NCBI RefSeq assembly: GCF_003337375.1
Contig: NZ_QPJD01000011.1
Location: 124,001-188,000 of the forward strand
Length of the DNA stretch: 64,000 nt
Direction: 5' to 3'
From: Paenibacillus prosopidis
GTDB taxonomy: Bacteria; Bacillota; Bacilli; Paenibacillales; Paenibacillaceae
Shown: positions 22,008-31,086 of the stretch, piece after piece
Layout of the letters: the number at the start of each line of letters is the position of its first letter
How positions within the stretch are numbered: position 1 is the stretch's first letter
Position numbers and translations under genes: made by a program
The notes under the pieces: generated by a model
Told to the model about the DNA's origin: nothing
Database searches by the model: none
The model's input: the letters and a program-made list of their open reading frames with translations, nothing else

Positions 22008-22586
22008 TTATCGCCTCGTCAGCTTGTCCAGCAGCCGCGTAAGCGCATCCTCGATTTCTTTGGCGCAGCTGTCGTAGATAGACAACGAACCTCCGAAAGG
22101 ATCAACAATATCGAAGCTTGGGATACGCCGCTCCAGCTCTAAAAGCCTATTCCGCTCACCGGACGACAGCTGCTGGCCCAGCGCCTGCTTCATATGCAGC
22201 TCCGTGTAGAGCTGCTCCAGCTCTTCGATATCCGCGAGCGTACGCGCATCCTGATAGGCGAACTCCTTCAGTGTGTACGTCTTATCTACCGCTTCCGGAA
22301 ACCATTGCAGCAGTCCCCGTTTGTGGCTGGAAGTCATCGTCAAAATAATATCGGCCCACTTTACCGCTTCACCCGTTATTGCCCGCGATGAGCTCTTATG
22401 ATCAATTTCCCGCCGCCGCAGGGTCTCGATTGCATGAGCAGAAACCGGCAGCCCGTCCACCGTAGAAACGCCTGCCGAGCGAACGGCTACCGTAATGCCC
22501 CTCTCTGAAGCCATCCGGCGCAGCATCGCCTCCGCCATCGGCGACCGGCAAGTATTGCCTGTACATATGAATAGTATACGTTTCAC
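22008..22586 (-). CDS. ywlE: Low-molecular-weight protein arginine phosphatase (YwlE type)
   Basis: 192 residues. The P-loop CTGNTCRS (residues 8-15) has Thr before the last Cys-Arg, the feature linked to phospho-arginine selectivity in YwlE, which counters the arginine kinase McsB. The general acid lies in VDPFGGS. Compared with the roughly 150-residue Bacillus protein there is an insert of about 40 residues (around 115-160, rich in Glu, Leu and Gln) just before that acid loop. The start is GTG with AAGGAG 8 bases upstream. Position next to rpiB and ywlG supports the assignment. Confidence 0.88.
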   Translation of the reverse strand: MKRILFICTGNTCRSPMAEAMLRRMASERGITVAVRSAGVSTVDGLPVSAHAIETLRRREIDHKSSSRAITGEAVKWADIILTMTSSHKRGLLQWFPEAVDKTYTLKEFAYQDARTLADIEELEQLYTELHMKQALGQQLSSGERNRLLELERRIPSFDIVDPFGGSLSIYDSCAKEIEDALTRLLDKLTRR

Positions 22587-22653
22587 ACTGCCAACTCCTT
22601 TTTCTTCCGTGTCAAAACGCAGCTTTCAAGCGTAAACGGCTGTCGCTACGCAC

Positions 22654-22687
22654 GAACCGCTAGCTGTGTTAATGAACAGCTCGGTTC
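22654..22687. other. Inverted repeat between mntP and ywlE
   Basis: GAACCG-CT-AGCTGT against ACAGCT-CGGTTC around an 8-base loop, no T run. It is in the 235-bp gap 22587-22821, in which I see no gene. Confidence 0.4.
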
Positions 22688-22821
22688 TGTGCCGTCCTTG
22701 GCGGCAAAAGCTCGTTTCGCTACGTCTTTTCTGGAGCCCGTCTGGAAGCAGGCTCATCGAAAAACGGTGTGCGGTGAAATATAAGCAACGTATAAAGTCC
22801 TGATTTATACTTTCTTATATT

Positions 22822-23382
22822 TTAGAAAATAAACAATATGCCGAACACAAACAAAATCGCGCCGCCGCAAGCCTCGCCGTATTCACCGAGATTGCCGCTT
22901 ACTTTGCGGCCGAGCATCAAGCCAAGCACCGACATACAACCGCCAAAAAAACCGAATAGCAAAACGGTAAGCCAGATGCTTGCTGCGAACATGCCCAGCG
23001 TAATGCCTACCGAGAAGGAATCGATGCTCACGCTGAGTGCCAGCACCGTCAGTCCCCATGTAGAGCGGTGATCGAATGATTGAACCGCATCCCCCCGGAG
23101 CGAGCTATATATCATGTGTCCGCCAAGCAACACGAGCAGTATACCTGCCGCTGTCGTTGCCACATCTCCGAGCAAACCGCTTACGTATTGTCCTGTTAGC
23201 ATGCCAAGCAGCGGCATCACAACATGAAACAGCGCAATAACGGTGCCCAGCTTCAAAATATCGCGCAGACGAATGCCTTTCAGGCCAATTCCGAGTCCCA
23301 GCGAAAAAGCGTCCAGTCCGAGCGCTATCGCTATGATGAGCAGCGTCACGAGCTGCCCGACTTGTAAATGAACATCGACCAC
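22822..23382 (-). CDS. mntP: Manganese efflux pump MntP
   Basis: A 186-residue protein with six membrane segments arranged as two related halves, each with an acidic first helix: IALGLDAFSLGLGIG and LSVSIDSFSVGITLG. These aspartates are characteristic of MntP, which exports Mn2+. The start is GTG with GGGGGAGA upstream. It corresponds to ywlD in the Bacillus order. No yybP-type riboswitch was recognised upstream. Confidence 0.92.
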   Translation of the reverse strand: MVDVHLQVGQLVTLLIIAIALGLDAFSLGLGIGLKGIRLRDILKLGTVIALFHVVMPLLGMLTGQYVSGLLGDVATTAAGILLVLLGGHMIYSSLRGDAVQSFDHRSTWGLTVLALSVSIDSFSVGITLGMFAASIWLTVLLFGFFGGCMSVLGLMLGRKVSGNLGEYGEACGGAILFVFGILFIF

Positions 23383-23484
23383 AGCCTATCTCCCCCAATG
23401 TCCGCCCGTATTCTATACCAAACATATGCGGACATGAGGACAAACATACTATATACTGTGACAAGCTTATTTCATCCCACTATT

Positions 23485-24546
23485 TTATACGTAAATAATC
23501 CGGTTACCCGCAGCCTTTGCCATCCTGTTCATTAGCGCCGCGCCAATTCCATGCTCGGTGCAGCTCTCCGCCCAAATGCGCTGGGCGCCGGCTGCGTCGA
23601 ACCTGCGCAGTGCGGCGTACAACCGATGCGCAGCATCAGTCAGCTCCGATTCACTGCCGCATGAAACAACAATATCCGCCTCGTACGCAGCGAACCGCTC
23701 CTCGAAGGCGAGTACGCCTGTCACCTCGCCCCGCTGCTGCGCCGCTTCCACCTGGCTTCGTATATACGCAATTACAGCTCCGGGAGCGCCCTGAACAAGC
23801 TGGAGCTCGCCTTGCGGCGCGTAGTGCGTATATTTCATCCCGGGCGAGCGCGGGACCGCTTCAGGTTCATCTGCCGATGCGCTGTCTACCGCTGCATCAG
23901 GAGCCGCTGTTTGAAGCTCCTCCCGCGTAATGCCGCCTGGACGCAAGATGCGGATGGTACGATCGCCGTCCAGCTCAATTACGGTCGATTCCAGACCTAC
24001 ACCGGTCGCACCGCCGTCAACCACGCCATCGATCCGACCATCCAGATCATCCAGCACATGCTCCGCCAGCGTCGGGCTCGGTCTCCCTGAACGGTTAGCG
24101 CTTGGAGCAGCGACCGGACAACCGGCAAGCTCAAGCAGCTCAATCGCTACTTTGTGGTCGGGTATCCGTATCCCGACAGTCGGAAGTCCCGCCGTTACGA
24201 GCGGCGAAAGCGCCCCGGGACGGGCCGGCAGCACGATCGTGAGCGGCCCCGGCCAGAAACGGTCCATGAGCGCCGAAGCCAGCTGCGGATAAGGCAGTAC
24301 CAGCTCATTCAATTGACGTCGATCCGCAATATGCACGATCAGAGGGTTGTCAGATGGCCGGCCCTTTGCGGCAAAAATACGCTCGACGGCAGCCGTGCTC
24401 CTTGCGTCTGCACCCAGCCCGTAGACGGTCTCCGTCGGAAAAGCAACAAGCCCTCCTTCACCGAGCAGGCTTGCCGCCTCCTGCAGCTGCGCACGAAGCG
24501 GCTGCTTCTCAGCTTCATTGACGCACCATACTTTTGTAATCGTCAT
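23485..24546 (-). CDS. ywlC: L-threonylcarbamoyladenylate synthase (Sua5/YwlC)
   Basis: 353 residues. The N-terminal YrdC domain (about 15-215) has FPTETVYGLGADA, AKGRPSDNPLIVHI, RPGPLTIVLPA and APSANRSGRPSPT. The C-terminal Sua5 domain follows after the linker SPGMKYTHYAP. It makes threonylcarbamoyl-AMP for the t6A37 modification of ANN-decoding tRNAs. The length is that of the two-domain Sua5 form. Confidence 0.95.
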   Translation of the reverse strand: MTITKVWCVNEAEKQPLRAQLQEAASLLGEGGLVAFPTETVYGLGADARSTAAVERIFAAKGRPSDNPLIVHIADRRQLNELVLPYPQLASALMDRFWPGPLTIVLPARPGALSPLVTAGLPTVGIRIPDHKVAIELLELAGCPVAAPSANRSGRPSPTLAEHVLDDLDGRIDGVVDGGATGVGLESTVIELDGDRTIRILRPGGITREELQTAAPDAAVDSASADEPEAVPRSPGMKYTHYAPQGELQLVQGAPGAVIAYIRSQVEAAQQRGEVTGVLAFEERFAAYEADIVVSCGSESELTDAAHRLYAALRRFDAAGAQRIWAESCTEHGIGAALMNRMAKAAGNRIIYV

Positions 24547-24625
24547 CTCTATTATTCAATCCTTGCTTTAAAATTAATTATCCAATCATCCGTTATTATA
24601 GCATAAGCTTCTGAAAACGAGCAGA

Positions 24626-24665
24626 AACGGCAGCCTCGTCTTCGTAAAAAGACGCGGTTGCCGTT
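24626..24665 (-). terminator. Terminator-like hairpin after spoIIR
   Basis: AACGGCA-CC-CGTCTT pairs with its complement around a 5-9 base loop. The following T tract is interrupted (TTTCTGCTCGTTTTC), so efficiency is uncertain. Confidence 0.6.
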
Positions 24666-24684
24666 CCATGGTAAAGCCGTTCCC

Positions 24685-25392
24685 TTAGGAGAACAACGAC
24701 TTGATCCAGTTAATCAACGATTCAATCATTTCCCAGATGAAAAACTTGGCTTCAGGCGCGGCTGCCTGCTCTGCCGCAGCGTCAGCCTGCTCAGCGTCAG
24801 CCTGCGCAGCAACGGTGGACGATGCCGCCGAAGCTTCGCCCGATGCGGAGTCGATAAAGCAGAGCGGCGGAAACAGGACGCACCACCAGTTCTGACCTCC
24901 GCCCTCTCCGAGCGTAATACGGAGCGCTTCATAATCGCCTGCCGGGTACACTTGATTGCCGTACATTTTGGTAGGAAATGGCACCATACCGAGCTCGGCA
25001 GAGGACGAATAATCAAAGCCGCGGCTCCGCAGCACCTCCGCCGTAATCCGTTCAATTTCCGGCATATTGGCGATGATCGTCTGACGCGCTTCCTCAATCG
25101 TTTGAGGACCGGTAACCCAGCCGTTCATCGCTTTAACGATCTCATCCCGGACAAGGCGCTTTACGACTTGGTCTGCGGGATTATCGGAATTTGCTAAAAT
25201 ACGGAGGCGAATCGCTTCCTGCGGAATTTGGCCGCCTGCGACTGCCGCATCCATCTGCTGGGCTTCCCAGCTCATAATAAGGAGAATCAGGGCAAAGATA
25301 ATGAAACCGTAGGATTTGCGGTAAGGAAATTTATAAGGGCGAAAAGATTTGGATGAAAGGGATACGGATTGATAAGAATGAAGGCTGGACAT
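24685..25392 (-). CDS. spoIIR: Stage II sporulation protein R
   Basis: About 235 residues. A basic N-terminus and one export/anchor helix (about 30-45, YGFIIFALILLIMSW) are followed by the SpoIIR core: IRLRILANSDNPADQVVKRLVRDEI, GFDYSSSAELG, FPTKMYGNQVYPAGDYEALRI and GQNWWCVLFPPLCF. SpoIIR is made in the forespore and signals across the septum to activate processing of pro-sigma-E by SpoIIGA. An Ala/Glu-rich low-complexity linker precedes a short C-terminal helix. The ATG at 25392 is preferred; a TTG three codons upstream is closer to GAGAGGAG. Confidence 0.95.
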   Translation of the reverse strand: MSSLHSYQSVSLSSKSFRPYKFPYRKSYGFIIFALILLIMSWEAQQMDAAVAGGQIPQEAIRLRILANSDNPADQVVKRLVRDEIVKAMNGWVTGPQTIEEARQTIIANMPEIERITAEVLRSRGFDYSSSAELGMVPFPTKMYGNQVYPAGDYEALRITLGEGGGQNWWCVLFPPLCFIDSASGEASAASSTVAAQADAEQADAAAEQAAAPEAKFFIWEMIESLINWIKSLFS

Positions 25393-25460
25393 ACAACACA
25401 AGCTCCTCTCGTCGCACCCGTCAGTGCGTCTGCTTGCGTTCCGGAACGTATCTATCCGTC

Positions 25461-25489
25461 AGTATGTCCGCTATTCCGATTATATAAAC
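25461..25489 (-). promoter_or_regulatory. Sigma-F-like promoter of spoIIR
   Basis: Minus-strand GTTTA (25485-25489), 15 bases, then GGACATACT (25461-25469). This fits the forespore sigma-F pattern GYWTA-N15-GGNRANAHT at all but one position, and spoIIR is a known sigma-F gene. Confidence 0.65.
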
Positions 25490-25574
25490 CTAGTAATCTA
25501 GCTTTCTTGTAAATTTAGAATACAGTTCAAAGTTAATGTGGCGCTATTCACTCCCGAATGACGGGACGCCGCGC

Positions 25575-25580
25575 TATAAT
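25575..25580 (+). promoter_or_regulatory. -10 element of the ECF41 sigma factor gene
   Basis: TATAAT preceded by no clear -35 hexamer. Its position downstream of the ATG at 25558 argues that translation begins at 25621 instead. Confidence 0.4.
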
Positions 25581-25620
25581 GATGAAAGCTGGTATCCAAA
25601 AAGATAAGGCAGGTTCCGAT

Positions 25621-26496
25621 ATGGATTTTCAAAATACCTATACGACTTATAAGCCGTTGCTTCAATCAATCGCATACCGTTTGCTCGGTTCCATCGCCGA
25701 TGCCGAGGATATCGTTCAAGATGTCTTTACGGATTACAGCCGGTTAGACACAAAAGACATAAGCAATGAAAAGGCGTATTTAATTCGGATGGCGACCAAC
25801 CGTTGTCTCAACCTGATGCAATCCGCACGCAAAAAAAGGGAAGTGTATACGGGGCACTGGCTTCCTGAGCCTGACGTAAGCATGGTGCGGCATGACCCGG
25901 CGGAGCTGTACGACCTGAACGAAACACTTTCTTATGCGCTGCTTGTCACGCTCGAGCAGCTGTCGGCGGTAGAAAGAGCCGTATTTATTTTGAGGGAATC
26001 CCTGCAATACGACTATCGGGAAATCGCCGCATGCCTGCAAAAATCGGAAGCGAATTGCCGCAAAATATACAGCCGCGCCAAGGAAAAGCTGCATAAGGAA
26101 GGGGAACTGCTACCCGTTAATTCGGATAAGGCCGAGCCTCTCGTAGCAGCCTTTATCGAAGCAGCCCGATCAGGCGATTTCAATGCGGTTATTGACCTTT
26201 TGACACAGGATGCGGTTCTCGTGTCCGACGGCGGCGGTAAGGTACGCGCAGCTATTTTCTCCATTCTCGGCAGGGAGCGCGTGCTCGCCTTTTTGCAGGG
26301 TATAATACCGAAAGGGTTCTTAGGGGACGGCTATCGGCTCGCCGACATCAATGGACAAACAGGCATCATTCTTATGGAGGATGGTCAACCGAAAAGCGTC
26401 GTCAGCTTTCAATTGGATGAGCGCCAGCAGCAGATTGAGCGGATTTTTGTCATGTTGAATCCCGATAAGCTGGGGCATGTTCCGCATGAAGTATAA
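25621..26496 (+). CDS. ECF41-type (SigJ-like) RNA polymerase sigma factor
   Basis: About 291 residues. The sigma-2 region (YRLLGSIADAEDIVQDVF) and sigma-4 region (LSAVERAVFILRESLQYDYREIAACLQKSEANCRKIYSRAKEKL) are followed by a C-terminal SnoaL-like extension of about 110 residues that contains DGGGK, a motif conserved in group ECF41, where the extension regulates the factor in place of a separate anti-sigma factor. The start MDFQNTYTTYK at 25621 was chosen over 25558 because it fits the family. The next gene encodes a carboxymuconolactone decarboxylase family protein, the typical ECF41 neighbour. Confidence 0.9.
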   Translation: MDFQNTYTTYKPLLQSIAYRLLGSIADAEDIVQDVFTDYSRLDTKDISNEKAYLIRMATNRCLNLMQSARKKREVYTGHWLPEPDVSMVRHDPAELYDLNETLSYALLVTLEQLSAVERAVFILRESLQYDYREIAACLQKSEANCRKIYSRAKEKLHKEGELLPVNSDKAEPLVAAFIEAARSGDFNAVIDLLTQDAVLVSDGGGKVRAAIFSILGRERVLAFLQGIIPKGFLGDGYRLADINGQTGIILMEDGQPKSVVSFQLDERQQQIERIFVMLNPDKLGHVPHEV

Positions 26497-26501
26497 TACT
26501 T

Positions 26502-26528
26502 TGTCACAAACTGATGCATGACTTTGTC
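26502..26528 (+). promoter_or_regulatory. ECF41-type target promoter
   Basis: TGTCACA (26502-26508), 16 bases, then TGTC (26525-26528). The published ECF41 promoter pattern is TGTCACA-N16-CGTC; only one base differs. It sits directly before the decarboxylase-family gene. Confidence 0.7.
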
Positions 26529-26595
26529 TATATATGTGAAGAGGAGCCAGCTCCCTTTGCAAGATCAATACGGATCATAGAGGAGAATGAATACG

Positions 26596-27033
26596 ATGAG
26601 ACAAAGAACCGATATTTCAAAAGAAAACCCTGCTGCTTATCAGGCCATGTTTGGTCTGGAAAACTACTTGAAAAGCACCAGCATCGATGACCGCACCAAG
26701 GAGCTCATTAAAATTCGTGCGTCGCAAATAAACGGGTGCGCGTTTTGCATTAACATGCACACGAAAGAAGCAAGAAGCAAAGGCGAGACGGAGCAGCGAA
26801 TTTATGCTCTTAGCGCATGGAGCGATACGAATTATTTTACCCCGGAGGAACGCGCCGTGCTCGCGCTGACGGAATCGGTCACCGTCATTTCGAAGGAGCA
26901 TGTGCCGGATGAGGTGTACGATGAGGTAGCCCGATATTTTGACGCCAAGCAAGTGGGGGAGCTCATTATGGCCATCATAACCATTAATGCCTGGAACCGG
27001 ATTGCTATCAGCACGAAAATGATGCCGGAGTGA
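26596..27033 (+). CDS. Carboxymuconolactone decarboxylase/AhpD family protein
   Basis: 145 residues of the AhpD-like fold. The redox signature CAFCINMHTKEA (Cys-X2-Cys-X3-His) follows LIKIRASQINGC. Proteins of this group are thought to be peroxidase-like or alkylhydroperoxide-related; the substrate is unknown. The start at 26596 has AGGAG 10 bases upstream, while the in-frame ATG at 26587 abuts that site. The ECF41-type promoter upstream suggests direct control by the sigma factor encoded just before. Confidence 0.9.
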   Translation: MRQRTDISKENPAAYQAMFGLENYLKSTSIDDRTKELIKIRASQINGCAFCINMHTKEARSKGETEQRIYALSAWSDTNYFTPEERAVLALTESVTVISKEHVPDEVYDEVARYFDAKQVGELIMAIITINAWNRIAISTKMMPE

Positions 27034-27084
27034 GAAGGCTAAGCAGGTTTAAAGGAAGGCTGACGTCTTAACCCTTGAATACTT

Positions 27085-27260
27085 CGTGATGCCCATAAGC
27101 GGCTAATCCGTGGCAGATAGAGCTGATTTCTAGCTCTATGTAGCATAAACTAACCAAAAGGTGCCGGATAGAGCTGATTTCTTGCTTTATTCCGCCTCAC
27201 GACCGCCGTAATGCACATAACCGCCTAATCCGTGGCAAATAGAGCTGGCTTTCACCTCTG
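27085..27260. repeat. Degenerate direct repeats downstream of the AhpD-like gene
   Basis: The block ATAGAGCTG recurs at about 27117, 27168 and 27239. The first and third copies are embedded in about 40 nearly identical bases (TAATCCGTGGCA before it), 122 bases apart; the first two are 51 bases apart. No coding potential was seen in 27034-27296. Confidence 0.6.
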
Positions 27261-27296
27261 TTTTAGCTGCTAGTATGACAATTTGAGCGCAGCCGC

Positions 27297-28334
27297 TTAT
27301 CGAGGCTGCGCTTGTGTGGCGATGACGTGGCGCTCAATGCCTGCGTAGTCGCTGATGATGCGAATGTCATCCCATGCACCAAAGCGACGCATCATGTCCG
27401 CGACGATACGGGGCTGACCCATGCCGAGCTCGAACGCGACGATGCGGGGCACTTGTGCGAGAAGCGGGAGCTGCTCAAGCATGCGGCGGTACGGGACAAG
27501 CCCGTCAGCCCCGCCGTCCAGCGCGAGGTGCGGCTCATAGTCGCGCACCTCGCGCTGCAAGCCCGTCAAATCCGCCGCCGGTATGTACGGCGGATTTGAC
27601 ACAAGCACGTCGATGCCGAGGCCGGCGTGCGGGGCAGCTAAGCTGCCCAGAGACTGTTCGCGCCCAGGTATAAAGGGCGCGAGCAGGTCGCCCTGCACGA
27701 ACGTCATCCGGTCCGCCGCCTCATGGCGGGCCGCGTTCGTGCGGGCGACTGCCAGCGCGTCCGGCGATAGGTCGGACGCGCTCACGCGCCAGCGGGGACG
27801 CTGCGAAGCTAGCGTCACGGCGATGGCGCCGCTGCCTGTGCCGACGTCTACGACCGTCGGCGCCTGCTCTCGCCCGCTGCCCTGCTGTGCGGCGCGGTCA
27901 GAGCCCGCGCCCGCGGCTCCGCTCTCCGCTTCGCCGGCCAGAGCACCGCTGGAGGGCGGCCAGAGGCGGTCGGCCGCCTCGAGCACCGCCTCGACGAGCA
28001 GTTCCGTCTCGGGGCGCGGAATGAGCACGGCCGGCGACACCGCAAACGGACGGCCATAAAACCATTGCTCGCCGATCATATATTGCACCGGCTCTCCCAG
28101 CGCTTTACGTCGTATAAGCTGCTCCCAGTCCGCCAACCGGTCGGCTGGGAACGGCTCATTGCCGTCACGCAGGAGCGCTGCGCGGTCAATGCCGAGCAAA
28201 AACATAAGCAGCAGCTCCGCATTATTGCGCGGCTCCTCGACCGCTTCCGCCTTCAAAATCGATGCAGCGCGCACGCACGCCTCCCGAATCGTTAACGGCT
28301 GTACGAACCACCGCCCGTCTGGTTGATTACTCAT
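27297..28334 (-). CDS. prmC: Release factor glutamine methyltransferase
   Basis: 345 residues. An N-terminal helical domain is followed by the SAM-binding motif VVDVGTGSGAIAVTLA and the catalytic NPPY (LVSNPPYIPAADL). It methylates the GGQ glutamine of release factors. A low-complexity Ala/Gly/Glu insert of about 30 residues (around 125-155) with very high GC sits between the two domains and makes the protein longer than usual. It lies downstream of prfA in the same direction. A GC-rich inverted repeat overlaps its stop codon (27287-27313). Confidence 0.94.
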   Translation of the reverse strand: MSNQPDGRWFVQPLTIREACVRAASILKAEAVEEPRNNAELLLMFLLGIDRAALLRDGNEPFPADRLADWEQLIRRKALGEPVQYMIGEQWFYGRPFAVSPAVLIPRPETELLVEAVLEAADRLWPPSSGALAGEAESGAAGAGSDRAAQQGSGREQAPTVVDVGTGSGAIAVTLASQRPRWRVSASDLSPDALAVARTNAARHEAADRMTFVQGDLLAPFIPGREQSLGSLAAPHAGLGIDVLVSNPPYIPAADLTGLQREVRDYEPHLALDGGADGLVPYRRMLEQLPLLAQVPRIVAFELGMGQPRIVADMMRRFGAWDDIRIISDYAGIERHVIATQAQPR

Positions 28335-28436
28335 TGCTTCAGCGCCCCTTTTGTCTGCTTTTCAAGCCCTAATCACAACAAAACGCCGGACCGCCGCTTG
28401 CATATAGCAAGCACACAGCAGCCCAGCGCAGCTTTC

Positions 28437-29507
28437 TTATACCATTTCGCGATCCATTAGATCAGCTTGTTCTGCAATCGTAAGCGACGAAATAATTTCC
28501 TCCATATCGCCGTTCATAACCGAGTCAAGCTTGTGCAGCGTTAATCCGATCCGATGGTCCGTTACACGGCTTTGCGGGAAGTTATACGTCCGGATACGCT
28601 CACTCCGGTCACCCGTTCCCACCTTGCTCTTCCGCTCGCCCGCATATTTCGCTTCTTCCTCTTGGCGGCGAATATCGGAAATACGGGCACGAAGCACCTG
28701 CAAAGCTTTCGCTTTGTTTTCGTTCTGAGATTTGCCGTCCTGACAAGTCGCCATGATACCCGTCGGAACGTGCAATACGCGAACCGCGGATTTCGTGGTA
28801 TTAACGGATTGGCCGCCCGCTCCGCTGGAACAGAACGTATCGATCCGAATGTCTTTGTCGAGAATTTCTATCTCTACCTCTTCAACCTCCGGCATAACCG
28901 CAACCGTCGAGGTCGACGTATGAATGCGTCCGCCGGACTCCGTTACCGGAATACGCTGTACGCGATGCGCGCCGCTCTCGAACTTCAGCTTGCTGTACGC
29001 GCCTTTGCCATTAATCATGAAAATAACCTCTTTGAAGCCGCCAAGGTCGTTTTCACTGAAGTCCATCAGCTCAACACGCCAGCCCTGAGCGTCCGCAAAC
29101 TTGGTATACATGCGATACAAATCATAAGCGAACAGCGCCGCTTCATCGCCGCCGGCTGCTCCGCGGATTTCCACGATAACGTTCTTATCGTCATTCGGGT
29201 CCTTCGGCAGCAGTACGAGGCGAACCTTCTCGTCGAGCTCAGCTTTGCGCGCGCTCAATTCGTCGATTTCCATCTTAACCATTTCACGCATTTCGTCATC
29301 TAGCTTCTCTGCCTGCATCAGCTTAGCATCCTCAAGCTGTTCAGACACTTGTTTATATTCCGTAAAGGCATCATACGCCTCTTGTAAATCCGACTGCTCC
29401 TTGGAAAGCTCTCTAAGACGTTTCGGATCGCTGGATATATCAGGATCACACAACAGCTCACTTAGCTTCTCATACCGGTCGGCGAGTGCTTGTAAACGGT
29501 CTAACAC
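28437..29507 (-). CDS. prfA: Peptide chain release factor 1
   Basis: 356 residues. The tripeptide anticodon region has [13 protein letters not shown], the peptidyl-tRNA hydrolysis motif is [13 protein letters not shown], and [14 protein letters not shown] follows, all diagnostic of RF1 (UAA/UAG). I chose the GTG start at 29507 because [15 protein letters not shown] then matches the family and GAGGTG lies 8 bases upstream; an ATG two codons earlier is too close to it. Confidence 0.97.
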   Translation of the reverse strand: MLDRLQALADRYEKLSELLCDPDISSDPKRLRELSKEQSDLQEAYDAFTEYKQVSEQLEDAKLMQAEKLDDEMREMVKMEIDELSARKAELDEKVRLVLLPKDPNDDKNVIVEIRGAAGGDEAALFAYDLYRMYTKFADAQGWRVELMDFSENDLGGFKEVIFMINGKGAYSKLKFESGAHRVQRIPVTESGGRIHTSTSTVAVMPEVEEVEIEILDKDIRIDTFCSSGAGGQSVNTTKSAVRVLHVPTGIMATCQDGKSQNENKAKALQVLRARISDIRRQEEEAKYAGERKSKVGTGDRSERIRTYNFPQSRVTDHRIGLTLHKLDSVMNGDMEEIISSLTIAEQADLMDREMV

Positions 29508-29728
29508 AATCATTCACCTCTGTTTATTCCAATAGGATAATGTTTATTATACCATATCAACGGCTTAGTATCGACAGCTGGTTTGGATTAACAACAGAAT
29601 CAACAACTGCCAAAAACGAGCCATGCGCGCATGCCAAAATTAAGGATCGCTAACCTCTCTCCACTTCATATGATCGTCAGCAGCCTTTTGTAACCGACAG
29701 CAGCCTAAGGGTAACTATTGCTTATTTC

Positions 29729-29769
29729 TAAACAAAGCCCCATAAGCGCAAATCTGCACTTACAGGGCC
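29729..29769 (-). terminator. Terminator of ychF
   Basis: Minus-strand stem GCCC-GTAAG-GCA against TGC/GC-CTTAT-GGGC followed by TTTGTTT, 18 bases after the ychF stop. The rest of 29508-29728 holds nothing recognised. Confidence 0.75.
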
Positions 29770-29787
29770 ATTTCGTTTCCATTCTAT

Positions 29788-30888
29788 TTACACGTTAAAA
29801 CGGAAATGCATGACGTCGCCGTCACGTACGACATAGTCCTTGCCCTCGAGACGAACCTGCCCCTTCTCGCGCGCCGCTACCATCGAGCCTGCCGCTACGA
29901 GATCGCTGTAGGAAACAACCTCGGCACGAATAAAGCCGCGCTCGAAATCGGTATGAATGACGCCCGCAGCCTGCGGCGCTTTCGTTCCGTTGCGAATCGT
30001 CCACGCGCGAACCTCTTGCACGCCGGCTGTAAAATACGTATATAGGCCAAGCAGCTTGTAAGCTGCACGAATCAAACGGTTGAGGCCCGATTCCGACATC
30101 CCGAGCTCCTCGAGGAACATTTCCTTGTCCTCGCCCTCAAGCTCGGCAATTTCCGATTCCACCTTCGCGCTAATCGGCACAACCTCTGCATTTTCCTGTG
30201 CTGCGAACTCGCGAACCTTTTGGACATACTCATTGCCGTCTGTGTCCGCAACCTCCGACTCACTCACGTTCGCCGCATACAGCACGGGCTTCATCGTCAG
30301 CAAATGTAGATCGCGAACGAGCAATTTCTCGTCATCGCTCAGCTCCAGGCTGCGCGCCGGCTGATCGTTGTACAACGCTTCTTTAATGCGTTCAAGCACT
30401 TCGACCTCTTGTGCAATCTTCTTATCGCCGCTCTTTAAGTTTTTGCGTGAGCGTTCAATCTTCTTGTCCACGGAATCGATATCCGCCAAAATAAGCTCCA
30501 GATTAATAACCTGAATGTCACTGATCGGATCTACTTTACCCGAAACGTGTGTGATATTCTCGTCCTGGAAGCAGCGAACGACATGAACGATCGCATCAAC
30601 CTCGCGGATATGCGCCAAAAACTTGTTGCCAAGTCCTTCGCCTTTACTTGCGCCTGCAACCAGACCCGCGATATCTACAAACTCAAATGCCGTTGGTACG
30701 ATGCTTTTTGGCGTTACAAGCTCGACCAGCTTGTCTAGACGCTCATCCGGTACCTCAACAACGCCGACGTTCGGATCAATTGTACAAAAAGGATAATTGG
30801 CAGACTCAGCGCCTGCTTGCGTAATCGCGTTAAACAATGTTGATTTGCCTACGTTCGGCAAACCGACAATACCTGCTTTTAATGCCAT
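29788..30888 (-). CDS. ychF: Redox-regulated ATPase/GTPase YchF
   Basis: 366 residues of the Obg-related YchF/OLA1 family. G1 is [12 protein letters not shown]3 is in [19 protein letters not shown], and the G4 position reads NVSE instead of NKXD, which is the known reason the family prefers ATP. The C-terminal TGS domain is present ([27 protein letters not shown]). It binds ribosomes. The start at 30888 (MALKAGIVG) fits the family; the frame runs 12 residues further without support. Confidence 0.96.
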   Translation of the reverse strand: MALKAGIVGLPNVGKSTLFNAITQAGAESANYPFCTIDPNVGVVEVPDERLDKLVELVTPKSIVPTAFEFVDIAGLVAGASKGEGLGNKFLAHIREVDAIVHVVRCFQDENITHVSGKVDPISDIQVINLELILADIDSVDKKIERSRKNLKSGDKKIAQEVEVLERIKEALYNDQPARSLELSDDEKLLVRDLHLLTMKPVLYAANVSESEVADTDGNEYVQKVREFAAQENAEVVPISAKVESEIAELEGEDKEMFLEELGMSESGLNRLIRAAYKLLGLYTYFTAGVQEVRAWTIRNGTKAPQAAGVIHTDFERGFIRAEVVSYSDLVAAGSMVAAREKGQVRLEGKDYVVRDGDVMHFRFNV

Positions 30889-30932
30889 GCTATAAGACAC
30901 CCCTATTTTCCCGAAAGTAAACAACTCCCGTT

Positions 30933-30961
30933 ATTATACCCCAGCACCACCCACATTGAAA
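30933..30961 (-). promoter_or_regulatory. Putative promoter of ychF
   Basis: Minus-strand TATAAT (30933-30938) with a weak TTTCAA 17 bases upstream. Confidence 0.45.
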
Positions 30962-31047
30962 GTACCAAGGGCTGACAGCAGGCTCTTTCAACCTGAATGG
31001 TTAGCAGGGCAGTGGAAATACTACCGAGGTGGACGCTTATGGAGTAC

Positions 31048-31064
31048 GTTTTACTTCGCAAAAT
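31048..31064 (+). repeat. Palindromic unit before a small-protein ribosome binding site
   Basis: GTTTTAC-TTC-GCAAAAT ends four bases before GGAGGAGG. It resembles the three units at 37967-38061, the last of which has the same position relative to a Shine-Dalgarno sequence. Confidence 0.55.
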
Positions 31065-31086
31065 TATGGAGGAGGTAACTGACCTT

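Noticed and set aside
27287-27313. AGCGCAGCC/GGCTGCGCT hairpin as prmC terminator
   Set aside because: It overlaps the prmC stop codon and no T run follows on either strand.
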